This document shows, one piece after another, positions 14,990-23,262 of a stretch of DNA of 27,046 nt. The DNA comes from RYN-431 sp036388295. Lineage in GTDB: Bacteria; Planctomycetota; Phycisphaerae; Tepidisphaerales; Tepidisphaeraceae. Both the position numbers and the translations under genes were made by a program. Numbering within the stretch: position 1 is the first letter of the stretch; every line of letters starts with the position of its first letter. The stretch covers positions 1 through 27,046 of the forward strand of contig DASVSC010000001.1 of NCBI GenBank assembly GCA_036388295.1. Direction: 5' to 3'. The notes under the pieces were generated by a model, which was given only the letters and a program-made list of their open reading frames with translations, was not told where the DNA came from and searched no databases.

Positions 14990-15823
14990 TTACTTCGCGT
15001 TCTCTTTGATGAACTTCACCAGTTCCGGCCACGCCGCGTCGACGGCGCGGCGGTTCGCGCCGTCTTTGCCGTCGGGCTGGCGGAAAAAGCCGTGGCCGGC
15101 ACCGGGGTAGACGCGGGGCGTGTAAGTCTTTCCGGCGTTTTTCATGGCGGCTTCGGACTGGGGAAGGGTGGCGGTGATGCGGGCGTCGTCGCCGCCGTAG
15201 AGGCCGAGGACGGGGGCGTTGATTTTGGCGTAGTCGGCGTCGTCGCGCGGGCCGCTGCCGTAGGCGACGACGGCGGCCGAGACGTCTTTGTTATGCGCCG
15301 CGTAGGCGAAGCTGGCGCTGCCGCCCCAGCAGAAGCCGACGGTGGCGGTCCGGCCGTTGCTGGCGGGCAGGGTTTTGCCGTACGCCAGCACGGCGTCGAG
15401 CATGCGGTTCGTCGCCTCGGGCGTCAGGTCGCGCGTCGCCTTCGTCACGTTGTCACGGCCGCCGAGGCTGTCGGTGCCGCCGCCGCCCGGGCCTTTGCCG
15501 CTGAGCAAATCGGGTGCGATGGCGATGAACCCGTCGGCCGCCAATTGATCGGCGGTCGCCCGCAGCCAGTCGCTCAGGCCGAAGATTTCCTGGATCACGA
15601 TCACCACGGGGGCCTTGTCCTTGACCTCCGGGTAAACGACCCAGCACTTCACCTTCGGCTGTCCCTCGGCGACGGTCACTTCCGCCCATTCCCCGTGCCG
15701 CGGCGACGATTCCAGCGCGGCCTTCGCGCCGGCTTCGGCAGGCGGGCCGACGGGGCGGGTGGTTTGGGCGAATGTGGTGGCCGAGAGGCTCAACAAGGTT
15801 ACGAATGAGACCCAAGCCCGCAT
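14990..15823 (-). CDS. Exported dienelactone hydrolase family protein
   Basis: The product is 277 residues. Residues 1-19 form a signal peptide (MRAWVSFVTLLSLSATTFA). The alpha/beta-hydrolase domain has the dienelactone hydrolase triad: nucleophile Cys165 in GFCWGGS, an Asp in YGGDDARI (212 or 213) and His244 in GAGHGF. An acidic residue in VIQEIFG (Glu79) corresponds to the one that activates the cysteine in studied enzymes. It likely hydrolyses a small ester or lactone in the periplasm; the substrate is unknown. The ATG at 15823 is chosen because AGGAGG lies five bases upstream and the signal peptide begins there; the frame extends to 15877 without support. It is divergent from the P450 gene across 262 bp. 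Confidence 0.9.
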   Translation of the reverse strand: MRAWVSFVTLLSLSATTFAQTTRPVGPPAEAGAKAALESSPRHGEWAEVTVAEGQPKVKCWVVYPEVKDKAPVVIVIQEIFGLSDWLRATADQLAADGFIAIAPDLLSGKGPGGGGTDSLGGRDNVTKATRDLTPEATNRMLDAVLAYGKTLPASNGRTATVGFCWGGSASFAYAAHNKDVSAAVVAYGSGPRDDADYAKINAPVLGLYGGDDARITATLPQSEAAMKNAGKTYTPRVYPGAGHGFFRQPDGKDGANRRAVDAAWPELVKFIKENAK

Positions 15824-16085
15824 ATCCGCCTCCTGGACGTGTTGATAGGTGCGACGCGTCCGCACGGACGCCGTCACCTGCCCATGCTATCGCCGCGGGG
15901 ACACGGCGTTGGCGGAAATCCGGCAGACGCTGAGGACGGCGGGCGGGCGGACGCCCTGATCGGGCTTGATCTTGGATCAGCCATTTCGGAAGCGTCGCGG
16001 ACGCGTCGGCGGGCGTGACTACCATTCGGCCGGCCGCTGGTCCATGAGGAGGTCGCCAGGGGAGGTCGCCAAGGGAGATCATTTG

Positions 16086-17342
16086 ATGCCGAAGATTCCC
16101 CGCGAGATGAGTCCCGACAGCACGCTGGCGCTGCTGGCCGACCCGTACCACTTCATGTCGCGCCGCTGCCGAAAGCACGGCACCGACTTATTCGAGGCCC
16201 GGATTCTGCTGCAGCGGACGATCTGCATGGTCGGCCGCGACGCGGCAAAGCTGATCTATGACGCCGACCGCTTCATGCGTAAAGGCGCCTTCCCGATCCG
16301 TGGCCAGAAGACGCTGGTGGGCGTCGGCAGCGTCCAGAATCTGGACGATGACGAACACCGCGACCGCAAGCGAATGCTGATGTCGCTGATGACGCCGGCC
16401 CGGCTGGCGGCGCTGGGCAAAGGGTTCGACGGCATGCTGGACGCGCAGGCGATTCTCTGGACGACCGCCGACCGCGTGGTGCTGTACGACGCGATGCGCG
16501 AGGTGCTGACGCGGACGGTCTGCGCCTGGGCCGGCGTGCCGTTGCCCGAAGCCGACGTGGCGAAACGGACGGAGCAACTGACGCGGATGTTCGACTGGGC
16601 GGGGCGAATCGGGCCGAAGCATTGGGCGTCGCGGCGGGCGCGGGGGCAGGCGGAGCAGTGGATCGGTTCGCTGGTCCGGCAAGTGCGTTTGGGGCAGTTG
16701 GACGTGCCGGCGGATTCGGCGCTGGGCGTGATCACCCGCCACCCCGACCCGCACGGCGGCCTGCTGCCGGCGCGCATCGCGGCGGTGGAAGTGATCAATA
16801 TTCTGCGGCCGACCGTGGCGGTGGCGGTGTTCATCGCCGACATCGCCCACGCCCTGAAAACGCACCCGCTTTCCCGCGAACGGCTGGCCGGCGGCGACGA
16901 ACGGTACCGCGGCTGGTTCGTCCACGAAGTGCGGCGCTTCTACCCGTTCTTCCCCTTCACCACGGCCCGCGTCCGCGAAACGTTCGAATGGAACGGCTAT
17001 CAATTCCCCAAGGGCCGCCGGGTGATGCTGGACTTGCACGGCACGAACCGCGACCCGCGCGTGTGGGACAAGCCGGATACGTTTAACCCCGACCGCTTCG
17101 CCACCTGGGACGCCGACCCGTTCGGCCTGATCCCGCAGGGCGGCGGCGACCACGACGCCGGCCACCGCTGCGCGGGCGAGTGGATCACCATCGACCTGAT
17201 GAAGCGGGCGACCGACTTTTTGGCCCGGCGCATCGCCTACGACGTCCCGCGGCAGGACCTGCGCCTGGCCTGGACACGCCTGCCGGCGTTGCCGAACAGT
17301 AAAATGGTCTTGGCCGGCGTTCGTGCTCATGCGGCGTCGTGA
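16086..17342 (+). CDS. CYP152-type fatty-acid peroxygenase (cytochrome P450)
   Basis: The product is 418 residues, soluble and full length. It aligns by eye with Bacillus P450-BS-beta along its whole length: SDLFQAR-like TDLFEARILLQ, QKTLVGVGSVQ, FVHEVRRFYPF, and HRCAGEW with heme ligand Cys362. Residues Arg241-Pro242 in NILRPTVAV match the Arg-Pro pair that binds the fatty-acid carboxylate and allows use of hydrogen peroxide without a reductase. Gln84 corresponds to Gln85 of the hydroxylating enzyme rather than His85 of the decarboxylase OleT. Val78 replaces Phe79. Alpha/beta-hydroxylation of fatty acids is the likely reaction. The ATG 16086 follows GGGAG (16073-16077) by eight bases. The longer open frame to 15966 has no support. 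Confidence 0.93.
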   Translation: MPKIPREMSPDSTLALLADPYHFMSRRCRKHGTDLFEARILLQRTICMVGRDAAKLIYDADRFMRKGAFPIRGQKTLVGVGSVQNLDDDEHRDRKRMLMSLMTPARLAALGKGFDGMLDAQAILWTTADRVVLYDAMREVLTRTVCAWAGVPLPEADVAKRTEQLTRMFDWAGRIGPKHWASRRARGQAEQWIGSLVRQVRLGQLDVPADSALGVITRHPDPHGGLLPARIAAVEVINILRPTVAVAVFIADIAHALKTHPLSRERLAGGDERYRGWFVHEVRRFYPFFPFTTARVRETFEWNGYQFPKGRRVMLDLHGTNRDPRVWDKPDTFNPDRFATWDADPFGLIPQGGGDHDAGHRCAGEWITIDLMKRATDFLARRIAYDVPRQDLRLAWTRLPALPNSKMVLAGVRAHAAS

Positions 17343-17369
17343 AATAACGGGCGCAGGATCATTTCTGCG

Positions 17370-18227
17370 ATGCGGTCGGCCGATAAGACCGTTATGGCTC
17401 ACTTCGCGCGACGAACCGAATGCTTGTTGATCGCTGCCGCGATATCGGCCGTGGCACCGTCGGCCGTGGAGGCACGGACCGTGTCGCGGCCGCAGCACGG
17501 CTATTCCATCGAAGTGCCGGACGACTGGGTCGAGGTGCCCGACGCCGAGCTGAGAGCCATTGTGATTGCCACGCAGAAGACGCCGGGGAAGAACGGCATG
17601 GTCTGGGACATAGCCTTCCAGCCGGCCACGCCCGACCGCCCATGGCTGGCTTACCCCTATATGGTGGTGCAGATACTTCCGTACCGAGGTTTCGGCCTGC
17701 AACGGCAACTGGCCGAAAACGAGTTCCGCGGCTTCATCGCCGCCATGGCGAATTTGGACATGGAGAAAGTGGCCAAAGACGCGCTGACGCCCGAAGCCAG
17801 CAAAGCGATCAACTCCGTGAAGCAAGGCGTTCCACGGCTCGACACGGCCGCCCGGCGCTATTTTCTGCCGTTCGCCACGACGATGCAGGACATCGGCCCC
17901 GTCCGGGGGCAGGCGTACGGCTTTTTTGGGCATGACGCGATGGTGCAGATCGGCGCGTTCTCAGAGACCGGCGAATGGGCCACGTTCGGCCCGCTCGGGC
18001 AGCGGATCGCTGATTCGTTCAAGTTTGACGCGACGCACCAATATAATGAGCAGGAAGCATCAATCACCCGGGCCAGCAACGTCGGCCGGCAGGCGGGTGC
18101 GCTGGTGGGACGGTCGGTGATACCGATCATCGTGTCGGGCTTGGTCGGGTGGTGTCTGGTCCAGTACGCCCGCCGCTACCGCAGGCGCTACGGGCGTCCG
18201 CCGTCGAGTCCGCCGCCGTTGCCTTGA
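17370..18227 (+). CDS. Exported, C-terminally anchored PsbP-like protein
   Basis: The product is 285 residues. The N-terminus is a signal peptide with hydrophobic core LLIAAAISAVAPSAVEA. The mature part opens with HGYSIEVPDDWVEVPDAEL, the start of PsbP/Mog1-like folds seen in many exported proteins. It continues with a mixed alpha/beta domain to about residue 230. A single C-terminal membrane segment (VIPIIVSGLVGWCLVQYA) is followed by the basic tail RRYRRRYGR, which would keep the domain outside and the tail in the cytoplasm. I know no specific function. The ATG at 17370 has AGGA eleven bases upstream; the in-frame ATG at 17394 gives a more typical signal peptide and is an alternative start. 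It lies 27 bp after the P450 gene and may be co-transcribed. Confidence 0.72.
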   Translation: MRSADKTVMAHFARRTECLLIAAAISAVAPSAVEARTVSRPQHGYSIEVPDDWVEVPDAELRAIVIATQKTPGKNGMVWDIAFQPATPDRPWLAYPYMVVQILPYRGFGLQRQLAENEFRGFIAAMANLDMEKVAKDALTPEASKAINSVKQGVPRLDTAARRYFLPFATTMQDIGPVRGQAYGFFGHDAMVQIGAFSETGEWATFGPLGQRIADSFKFDATHQYNEQEASITRASNVGRQAGALVGRSVIPIIVSGLVGWCLVQYARRYRRRYGRPPSSPPPLP

Positions 18228-18260
18228 AGGATTTTCGGATGCGACGTTATCGGGTCGCAC

Positions 18261-18329
18261 CGGTAGCCGCCGGGCTTGCCCGCCGCGTGAAGCTCGACCC
18301 GCCGTGGCGGCCGAGGCCGCCAGCTACCG
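18261..18329. repeat. GC-rich imperfect palindrome before the fab block
   Basis: Ends CGGTAGC (18261-18267) and GCTACCG (18323-18329) are inverted. Between them lie two smaller palindromes (GCCGGGCTTGCCCGCC and GCGGCCGAGGCCGCC). The 350-bp gap 18228-18577 holds this repeat, the promoter at 18421 and a small leader hairpin. No gene was seen in it. Confidence 0.6.
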
Positions 18330-18420
18330 CGCGTCCATCAAAGCCCTGTGGCATTCCCTTTAGGCCGGACGGCTGGCAATTTACGGGCCGTCGAATGGCG
18401 TTCTTTCGTGGTCCGTGATC

Positions 18421-18449
18421 TTGACATCGACAGAGCAAACCCCTAAGTT
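18421..18449 (+). promoter_or_regulatory. Promoter of the rpmF-plsX-fab block
   Basis: A perfect -35 TTGACA (18421-18426) is followed after 17 bases by TAAGTT (18444-18449), a weaker -10. The predicted leader is about 120 bases. It contains a hairpin (CGGCGGG, loop AAAT, CCCGCCG, at 18465-18482) near its start, which could be regulatory. No other promoter of this quality lies before rpmF. Confidence 0.6.
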
Positions 18450-18577
18450 ACGCGGCCCTACGTCCGGCGGGAAATCCCGCCGTTCGTTTGTTTATGGAGT
18501 TTGGTAAGGCGGCAGCGTGCGGTTGATGCGTCGAAGACGGTCACCGCGTTTGCCGCCGAGATCGCAGGAGTTCGGCC

Positions 18578-18763
18578 ATGTTGCCCGTCCAACGTATCAG
18601 CAAGTCGCGTAAGCGCAAACGCCGTTCGCACCAAGCCCTCGTCGCCCGCCAGTACGTGCGCTGCGCCCAGTGCGGCAACGCCAAGCTCCCGCACTGCGCG
18701 TGCGGCAACTGCGGGTTCGTGAACCCGAACCTGGCGATCGAAGTGAAGTCGGACGAGGCCTAA
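18578..18763 (+). CDS. rpmF: Ribosomal protein bL32
   Basis: The product is 61 residues and belongs to the large ribosomal subunit. The basic N-terminal tail reads QRISKSRKRKRRSHQAL. A zinc-ribbon part follows with Cys29 and Cys32 (CAQC) and Cys42 and Cys45 (CGNC), so this is the zinc-binding form of bL32. It starts MLPVQR rather than the common MAVPKR. AGGAG (18566-18570) lies seven bases before the ATG. rpmF upstream of plsX and the fab genes is a conserved arrangement that couples ribosome and membrane synthesis. The plsX gene follows after 100 bp filled by a palindrome. Confidence 0.95.
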   Translation: MLPVQRISKSRKRKRRSHQALVARQYVRCAQCGNAKLPHCACGNCGFVNPNLAIEVKSDEA

Positions 18764-18776
18764 AGCTAAAGATAGC

Positions 18777-18843
18777 GGGCGGCCGGCAGCAGGCGGCCGG
18801 CGGCAATGCCTTTGCTGCCCGCCGCCGGCTGCCTGCCGCCGGC
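18777..18843. repeat. GC-rich imperfect palindrome in the rpmF-plsX spacer
   Basis: GCGGCCGGCAGCAGGCGG-type words on the left face CCGCCGGCTGCCTGCCGCC-type words on the right around GCAATGCCTTTGC. Several mismatches are present. It ends just before the AAGGAG of plsX. Confidence 0.65.
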
Positions 18844-18863
18844 TCTTCCCAAGGAGCTTTCTG

Positions 18864-19880
18864 GTGCGAGCGGCCGTCGATGTCATGGGGGGCGACAAAG
18901 CCCCGGAAGCGATCCTTGCCGGCTGCTGGGAGGCCGCGGGACTGCTCGCGCCCGGCGACCAGATCTTTCTGGTCGGCCCGAAGGAAATCGTCGACGCCGC
19001 CCTGGCGTCTTCCCCGATCGCCCCGGAACTGCGGGCGTTCTACTCACCCGTTTACAGCACCCAAGTCGTCGCGATGGACGAATCGCCCGTCGAGGCCGTG
19101 CGCACGAAGCGCGACAGCTCGATCGCGATCATGAACAAGCTGGTCGCCAAGGGCGAGGCCGACGTCGCCATCTCGGCCGGCAACACCGGCGCCTGCGTCG
19201 CCGGCGCTCAGCTCAGCATGCGGCTGCTTCCGGGCGTGTCCCGCCCCGGCATCGCCATCATCCTGCCGACGTTCTACGGCCCCGTCGTCCTCTGCGACGT
19301 CGGCGCGAACCCGGAACCCAAGCCCAAGCACATGCAGCAGTACGGCCTGATGGCTTCGGCCTACGCCAAGGCCGTCCTGGGCATCGAAAACCCGCGGGTC
19401 GGCCTGCTGTCGATCGGCGAGGAAGACTCCAAGGGCAATTCGATGACCAAGGCGTCGCGCCAACTCATGCGCGACGAGCCGCAACTGAACTTCGTCGGCA
19501 ACATCGAAGGCAAAGACATCCTCAAAGGCGTCGTCGACGTCTGCGTCACCGACGGCTTCGTCGGCAACATCGTCCTGAAGTTCACCGAAGGCGTCACCGA
19601 AGGCATTTTCCAGACGATCATCAACGAAGTCGCCGAGGCCGACCCGCAGCTGCTGCTGCAGCTCAAGCCGGTGATGAAAAAGATCCACCAGAAGCACGAC
19701 TGGCAGGAAACCGGCGGCGCGCCGCTCCTGGGCGTCGGCGGCATCTGCCTGATCTGCCACGGCCGCAGCGAAGCCCGCGCCATCAAAAACGCCATCCGCG
19801 TCGGCAAGCAGCTCTACGATTCGAAGATCAACGACAAGATTGTCGAACAGATCGGCCGTAGTATTCAGGTCGAGGAATAG
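18864..19880 (+). CDS. plsX: Phosphate acyltransferase PlsX
   Basis: The product is 338 residues and makes acyl-phosphate from acyl-ACP for phosphatidic acid synthesis, at the membrane surface. The family opening RAAVDVMGGDKAPEAILAG is at the N-terminus. AISAGNTGACVAGAQLSM, CDVGANPEPKPKH and VGLLSIGEEDSKGN are intact, and VCVTDGFVGNIVLKFTEG is in the C-terminal half. Length is normal. The start is a GTG at 18864 with AAGGAG (18851-18856) seven bases upstream. It follows rpmF and precedes fabH by 102 bp. Confidence 0.96.
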   Translation: MRAAVDVMGGDKAPEAILAGCWEAAGLLAPGDQIFLVGPKEIVDAALASSPIAPELRAFYSPVYSTQVVAMDESPVEAVRTKRDSSIAIMNKLVAKGEADVAISAGNTGACVAGAQLSMRLLPGVSRPGIAIILPTFYGPVVLCDVGANPEPKPKHMQQYGLMASAYAKAVLGIENPRVGLLSIGEEDSKGNSMTKASRQLMRDEPQLNFVGNIEGKDILKGVVDVCVTDGFVGNIVLKFTEGVTEGIFQTIINEVAEADPQLLLQLKPVMKKIHQKHDWQETGGAPLLGVGGICLICHGRSEARAIKNAIRVGKQLYDSKINDKIVEQIGRSIQVEE

Positions 19881-19885
19881 GCGGG

Positions 19886-19961
19886 TGGCTAGTAGCTAGT
19901 GGCTAGTAGCTGAAACCGAAAATGTCGCGTCGCATGTGTCTGAGCCACTAGCTACCAGCCA
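19886..19961. repeat. Word-repeat palindrome in the plsX-fabH spacer
   Basis: TGGCTAGTAGCTAGTGGCT (19886-19904) pairs with 19943-19961 over 19 bp with one mismatch. The arms are built from repeated TAGT[AG]GCTAG words. It ends 21 bases before the fabH ATG. No Shine-Dalgarno lies in the remaining gap. Confidence 0.85.
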
Positions 19962-19982
19962 CTCGCCATAGCTCCCTACGCC

Positions 19983-20966
19983 ATGCCTATTTCCGCCATC
20001 ATCACCGGCACCGGCAGTCACCTGCCCGAGAAGCGTCTGACGAACGAGGATTTGTCGAAGCTGGTGGAAACCAACGACGAATGGATCACGCAGCGCACCG
20101 GCATCAAAGAACGTCGGATCGCCAACAAGGAAGATTCCACCGCCACGCTCGCCAGCCACGCCGCCACGAAGGCCCTGCACGCGGCCGGCCTGGAACCGAA
20201 AGACATTGACCTGATCCTGTGCGCGACGATCACGCCGGAGATGGTCACGCCCAGCACCGCCTGCTTCGTCGCCGCCTCGCTGGGCCTGTCGCGCACGCCG
20301 GCCATGGACATTTCCGCCGCCTGCAGCGGGTTCGTTTACGCCCTCGACACCGCCGCGGCGTTCATCAAGGCGGAGCGGTTCAAGAACGTGCTGGTCGTCT
20401 GCTCCGAGACGCTCAGCCGCATCACCGATTACCACGACCGCGGCAGCTGCATTCTGTTCGGCGACGGCGCGGGCGCGGTCGTCGTCAGCCGCACCGAAGA
20501 AGAAGGGCGCGGGCTTTTGTATTCCAGCATGCAGGCCGACGGGCACGGCTGGGAACTGCTCTACTGCCCGCCCGGCAGCCGCTTCCCGATCGACAAGGTG
20601 ATGGTCGACGGCCGCCAGCAGTTCCTGAAACTGCGCGGCCGCGAGGTCTTCAAGTTCGCCGTCAGTCGCTTCGCCGAACTGCTGGAAGACGCGGTCAAAA
20701 AGACCGGAATCTCCAAAGACCAGATCAAGCTCGTGATCCCGCACCAGAGCAACCTGCGGATCATCGAAGCCAGCATGCAGAAGATCGGTTTGCCCCTGGA
20801 CCGGGCGCTGGTCAACATCGAACGCTACGGCAACACCAGCGCCGCCAGCATCCCGATCGCCCTCGACGAAGCCATCCGCAGCGGCAAGCTGAAGAAGGGC
20901 GATGTGGCCGTGTTCATCGCCATCGGCGCGGGCCTGACCTGGGCGAACGCCGTCGTGCGGATGTGA
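19983..20966 (+). CDS. fabH: Beta-ketoacyl-ACP synthase III (FabH)
   Basis: The product is 327 residues and condenses acetyl-CoA (or another short acyl-CoA) with malonyl-ACP to start fatty-acid synthesis. The catalytic triad is complete: Cys114 in DISAACSGF, His254 in VIPHQSNLRI and Asn284 in RYGNTSAAS. NDEWITQRTGIKERRIA near the N-terminus and the glycine-rich end AIGAGLTWANAVVRM are typical. The ATG at 19983 has no visible Shine-Dalgarno and follows a palindrome, so how it is translated is unclear. Coupling to hairpin structure or a nearby leaderless start are possibilities. Confidence 0.96.
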   Translation: MPISAIITGTGSHLPEKRLTNEDLSKLVETNDEWITQRTGIKERRIANKEDSTATLASHAATKALHAAGLEPKDIDLILCATITPEMVTPSTACFVAASLGLSRTPAMDISAACSGFVYALDTAAAFIKAERFKNVLVVCSETLSRITDYHDRGSCILFGDGAGAVVVSRTEEEGRGLLYSSMQADGHGWELLYCPPGSRFPIDKVMVDGRQQFLKLRGREVFKFAVSRFAELLEDAVKKTGISKDQIKLVIPHQSNLRIIEASMQKIGLPLDRALVNIERYGNTSAASIPIALDEAIRSGKLKKGDVAVFIAIGAGLTWANAVVRM

Positions 20967-21162
20967 TTGTCCTTGGCCGCCGGCGGGTGAAACAATCAAC
21001 AGTGGCTGCGCAAAGAAAAACCAAGATGTCTTAGTTAGACGACGTCTATCGGCAAGCGATCGACGGTTGGATTCTCACCAACATTGTCTTGGCTTCATTA
21101 TCATATCAAACTTAGAGGAACCCGATCAAGCGGTTCAACAGGTCGTCGGCCGCGGCTTGAGC

Positions 21163-21190
21163 TTGCCCTCATCCGCGTCTGTTACATAAT
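21163..21190 (+). promoter_or_regulatory. Possible promoter of fabD, near-leaderless
   Basis: TTGCCC (21163-21168), a 16-base spacer and CATAAT (21185-21190) lie directly before fabD. Transcription would start about five bases before the ATG at 21202, which has no Shine-Dalgarno. The rest of the 235-bp fabH-fabD gap shows no gene or palindrome. Confidence 0.45.
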
Positions 21191-21201
21191 GGTCTCCCCT
21201 C

Positions 21202-22131
21202 ATGCCAGCCACCACCTACATCCTCTGTCCCGGCCAAGGCGCTCAGCACGTCGGCATGGGCCGTGATTTTTACGACGCGCACCCGGCCGCCGAGGACATC
21301 TACCGGCGCGCCACGAGCGTGCTCGGCTACGACCTGTCGCAGCTCTGCTTCGACGGCCCCGACGAGCGCTTGAACCAGACCGACATCAGCCAGCCGGCGA
21401 TTTACGTCACCAGCGTCGCCTGCCACGCCGCCGCGCGGGCCGCGGGGAAATTGGGCGAAGGGCCGTTCGCGTACGCCGGCCTCAGCCTGGGCGAATACAC
21501 GGCCCTGCACCTGGCGGGCGTGTTCACGTTCGAAGAGGGCCTGAAACTGGTCGCCGCCCGCGGGAAGGCGATGCAGGCGGCGGCCGTCAGCGTGCCCAGC
21601 AGCATGGTCGCCGTCATGGGCGCGGACGAGGCGGCCATCACGAAACTGTGCGCGGAGAACGCCGCCGGCGAAGTGCTGGTGCCGGCCAACTTCAACGCCC
21701 CCGGCCAGATCGTCGTCAGCGGCACCAAGGCCGCCTGCGAGCGCCTGAACGCCGCCGCCAGCGCCGCCGGGTTCCGGTCCATTCCGCTCACGGTCGCCGG
21801 CGCGTTCCACAGCCCGATCATGCAGCCAGGCGCGGACGTGATGCGCGGCGAACTGGAGAAAGTCGATCTCAAACTGCCGGTCGAAGACGTTTATTCCAAC
21901 GTCACCGCCGAACTGCACACCACGCCCGACGGCATCAAACGGCTGCTGGTCGACCAGATCGTCCAGCCCGTCCGCTGGGAACAGACGATGGCCAAAATCG
22001 CCAACGAGCCCGACGCGCGGTTCATCGAATTGGCGCCCGGCAAGGTGTTGACCGGTTTGCTGAAAAAGCAAAACCGCCGGGCCGCAGTGGTCACGCTGAA
22101 CGAGGCGGCGGCGCTTCAAGCAGCCGGCTGA
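21202..22131 (+). CDS. fabD: Malonyl-CoA:ACP transacylase (FabD)
   Basis: The product is 309 residues and loads malonate onto acyl carrier protein. PGQGAQHVGMG opens the fold. The nucleophile is Ser95 in GLSLGEY and the partner is His203 in GAFHSP. The usual His before the serine (GHSLGE) is Leu here, a variant I also know from cyanobacterial enzymes. NFNAPGQIVVSG is intact and length is normal. The ATG lacks a Shine-Dalgarno; a likely -10 box lies 11 bases upstream. Confidence 0.95.
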   Translation: MPATTYILCPGQGAQHVGMGRDFYDAHPAAEDIYRRATSVLGYDLSQLCFDGPDERLNQTDISQPAIYVTSVACHAAARAAGKLGEGPFAYAGLSLGEYTALHLAGVFTFEEGLKLVAARGKAMQAAAVSVPSSMVAVMGADEAAITKLCAENAAGEVLVPANFNAPGQIVVSGTKAACERLNAAASAAGFRSIPLTVAGAFHSPIMQPGADVMRGELEKVDLKLPVEDVYSNVTAELHTTPDGIKRLLVDQIVQPVRWEQTMAKIANEPDARFIELAPGKVLTGLLKKQNRRAAVVTLNEAAALQAAG

Positions 22132-22137
22132 AAAATG

Positions 22138-22214
22138 GCCGCAGATGGCCGCAGATAAACGCAGATGAGAAAAGAAATTTCTCTTATCCGCGTTCATCTG
22201 CGTCCATCTGCGGC
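22138..22214. repeat. Word-repeat palindrome (CGCAGATGRA) in the fabD-fabG spacer
   Basis: Left arm 22138-22177 and right arm 22178-22214 are complementary with a few mismatches and almost no loop. Each arm is a tandem of 10-base words of the type CGCAGATGGC or CGCAGATAAA. It occupies over half of the 137-bp spacer. Confidence 0.85.
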
Positions 22215-22268
22215 TAGATTCTCCGCCACCGTCATCGGGCGGCTCAGAAGTTCGAGTGAGGAAATGAA

Positions 22269-23009
22269 ATGACAGACAAACGCGTCGCCATCGTCACCGG
22301 CGGCTCCCGCGGCATCGGTGCCGCCATCGCCAAGCACATCGCCAAGCAGGGCGTGCACGTCATCGCCGCGGCGCGGGGCATGGACAAGCTCAATGCCGTG
22401 GTCGAAGAGATCAAGGCCGCCGGCGGCAGCGCCGAGGCGCTGAGCATCGACTTGGCCGACCCCAAGGCCGCCGCCGAGACGATCGAAAAAGTCTGCGAAG
22501 CCCACGGCCGGCTCGACGTGCTGGTCAACAACGCCGGCATCACCAAAGACGGCCTGCTGCTGCGCATGGACGACGAAGATTTCGACGTCGTGATCAACAC
22601 GAACCTCAAAAGCGCGTTCGTCATCCTGCGCACCGCCGCCCGGTACCTGATGCGCTCCAAGAGCGGCGGGCGCATCATCAACATCGCCAGCGTCGCCGGC
22701 GTGGCGGGCAATGCGGGGCAGGCGAACTACGCCGCCAGCAAGGCCGGGCTGATCGGTTTGTCCAAGACGGTCGCCAAGGAATTGGCCGGCAAGGGCGTCA
22801 CGTGCAACGTGGTGGCCCCGGGCTTTATCGTCACCGACATGACCGACGTGCTGCCGGATACGATCAAGAACAAGGTTAAGGAGTTCATCCCGCTGCGCCG
22901 TTTCGGCCAGCCGGACGAAATCGCCGCCGTCGTCGCCTTCCTGGCCAGCGAAGCCGCCGGCTACGTCACGGGGCAAGTGATCTGCGTGGACGGCGGGATG
23001 ATCATGTAA
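22269..23009 (+). CDS. fabG: 3-oxoacyl-ACP reductase (FabG)
   Basis: The product is 246 residues, an NADPH-dependent short-chain dehydrogenase that reduces the keto group in each elongation cycle. The nucleotide site is TGGSRGIG (10-17). NNAG lies at 87-90. The catalytic residues are Asn112, Ser141, Tyr154 and Lys158 (YAASK). The C-terminus VTGQVICVDGGMIM is typical. GAGG (22258-22261) lies seven bases before the ATG. A short hairpin (ACCCGC/GCGGGT, 23012-23026) follows the stop but has no T-tract. Confidence 0.96.
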   Translation: MTDKRVAIVTGGSRGIGAAIAKHIAKQGVHVIAAARGMDKLNAVVEEIKAAGGSAEALSIDLADPKAAAETIEKVCEAHGRLDVLVNNAGITKDGLLLRMDDEDFDVVINTNLKSAFVILRTAARYLMRSKSGGRIINIASVAGVAGNAGQANYAASKAGLIGLSKTVAKELAGKGVTCNVVAPGFIVTDMTDVLPDTIKNKVKEFIPLRRFGQPDEIAAVVAFLASEAAGYVTGQVICVDGGMIM

Positions 23010-23182
23010 CGACCCGCTAGGCGGGTAAGCTCGAAGGACGAAATCAGAAACCCGAACGGGCGATAACGGCTGCCGTGCGAAGTGGTTCGCTTCGGATCCG
23101 GGATGACGTCCCGGTTCCGGATTTCGGATTTCGGGTTACGCCCTTCCGGTTTCCGGGCCGGCGGGCCGGCGAGTGCTGCAGG

Positions 23183-23211
23183 TTGGCAACCCCCGGCCCG
23201 CCCGCTATAGT
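23183..23211 (+). promoter_or_regulatory. Promoter of acpP
   Basis: TTGGCA (23183-23188), a 17-base spacer and TATAGT (23206-23211) match the sigma-70 consensus at five of six positions each. The leader of about 45 bases contains a small hairpin (CAGGCC/GGCCTG, 23223-23236). A dedicated strong promoter fits the very high demand for acyl carrier protein. The upstream part of the 253-bp gap holds only short GC palindromes. Confidence 0.65.
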
Positions 23212-23262
23212 TCGCGATTCCTCAGGCCGTGGGCCTGAATAACACAGGTGAAGGAAAGTATC

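Noticed and set aside
16188..17933. 581-codon open frame on the minus strand, opposite the P450 gene
   Set aside because: The opposite strand encodes a full-length CYP152 with all motifs. The minus translation is His/Arg/Gly-rich without any domain, as expected for antisense of high-GC genes.
18806..19861. 351-codon plus-strand frame overlapping plsX
   Set aside because: It is an out-of-frame, Arg-rich shadow of plsX.
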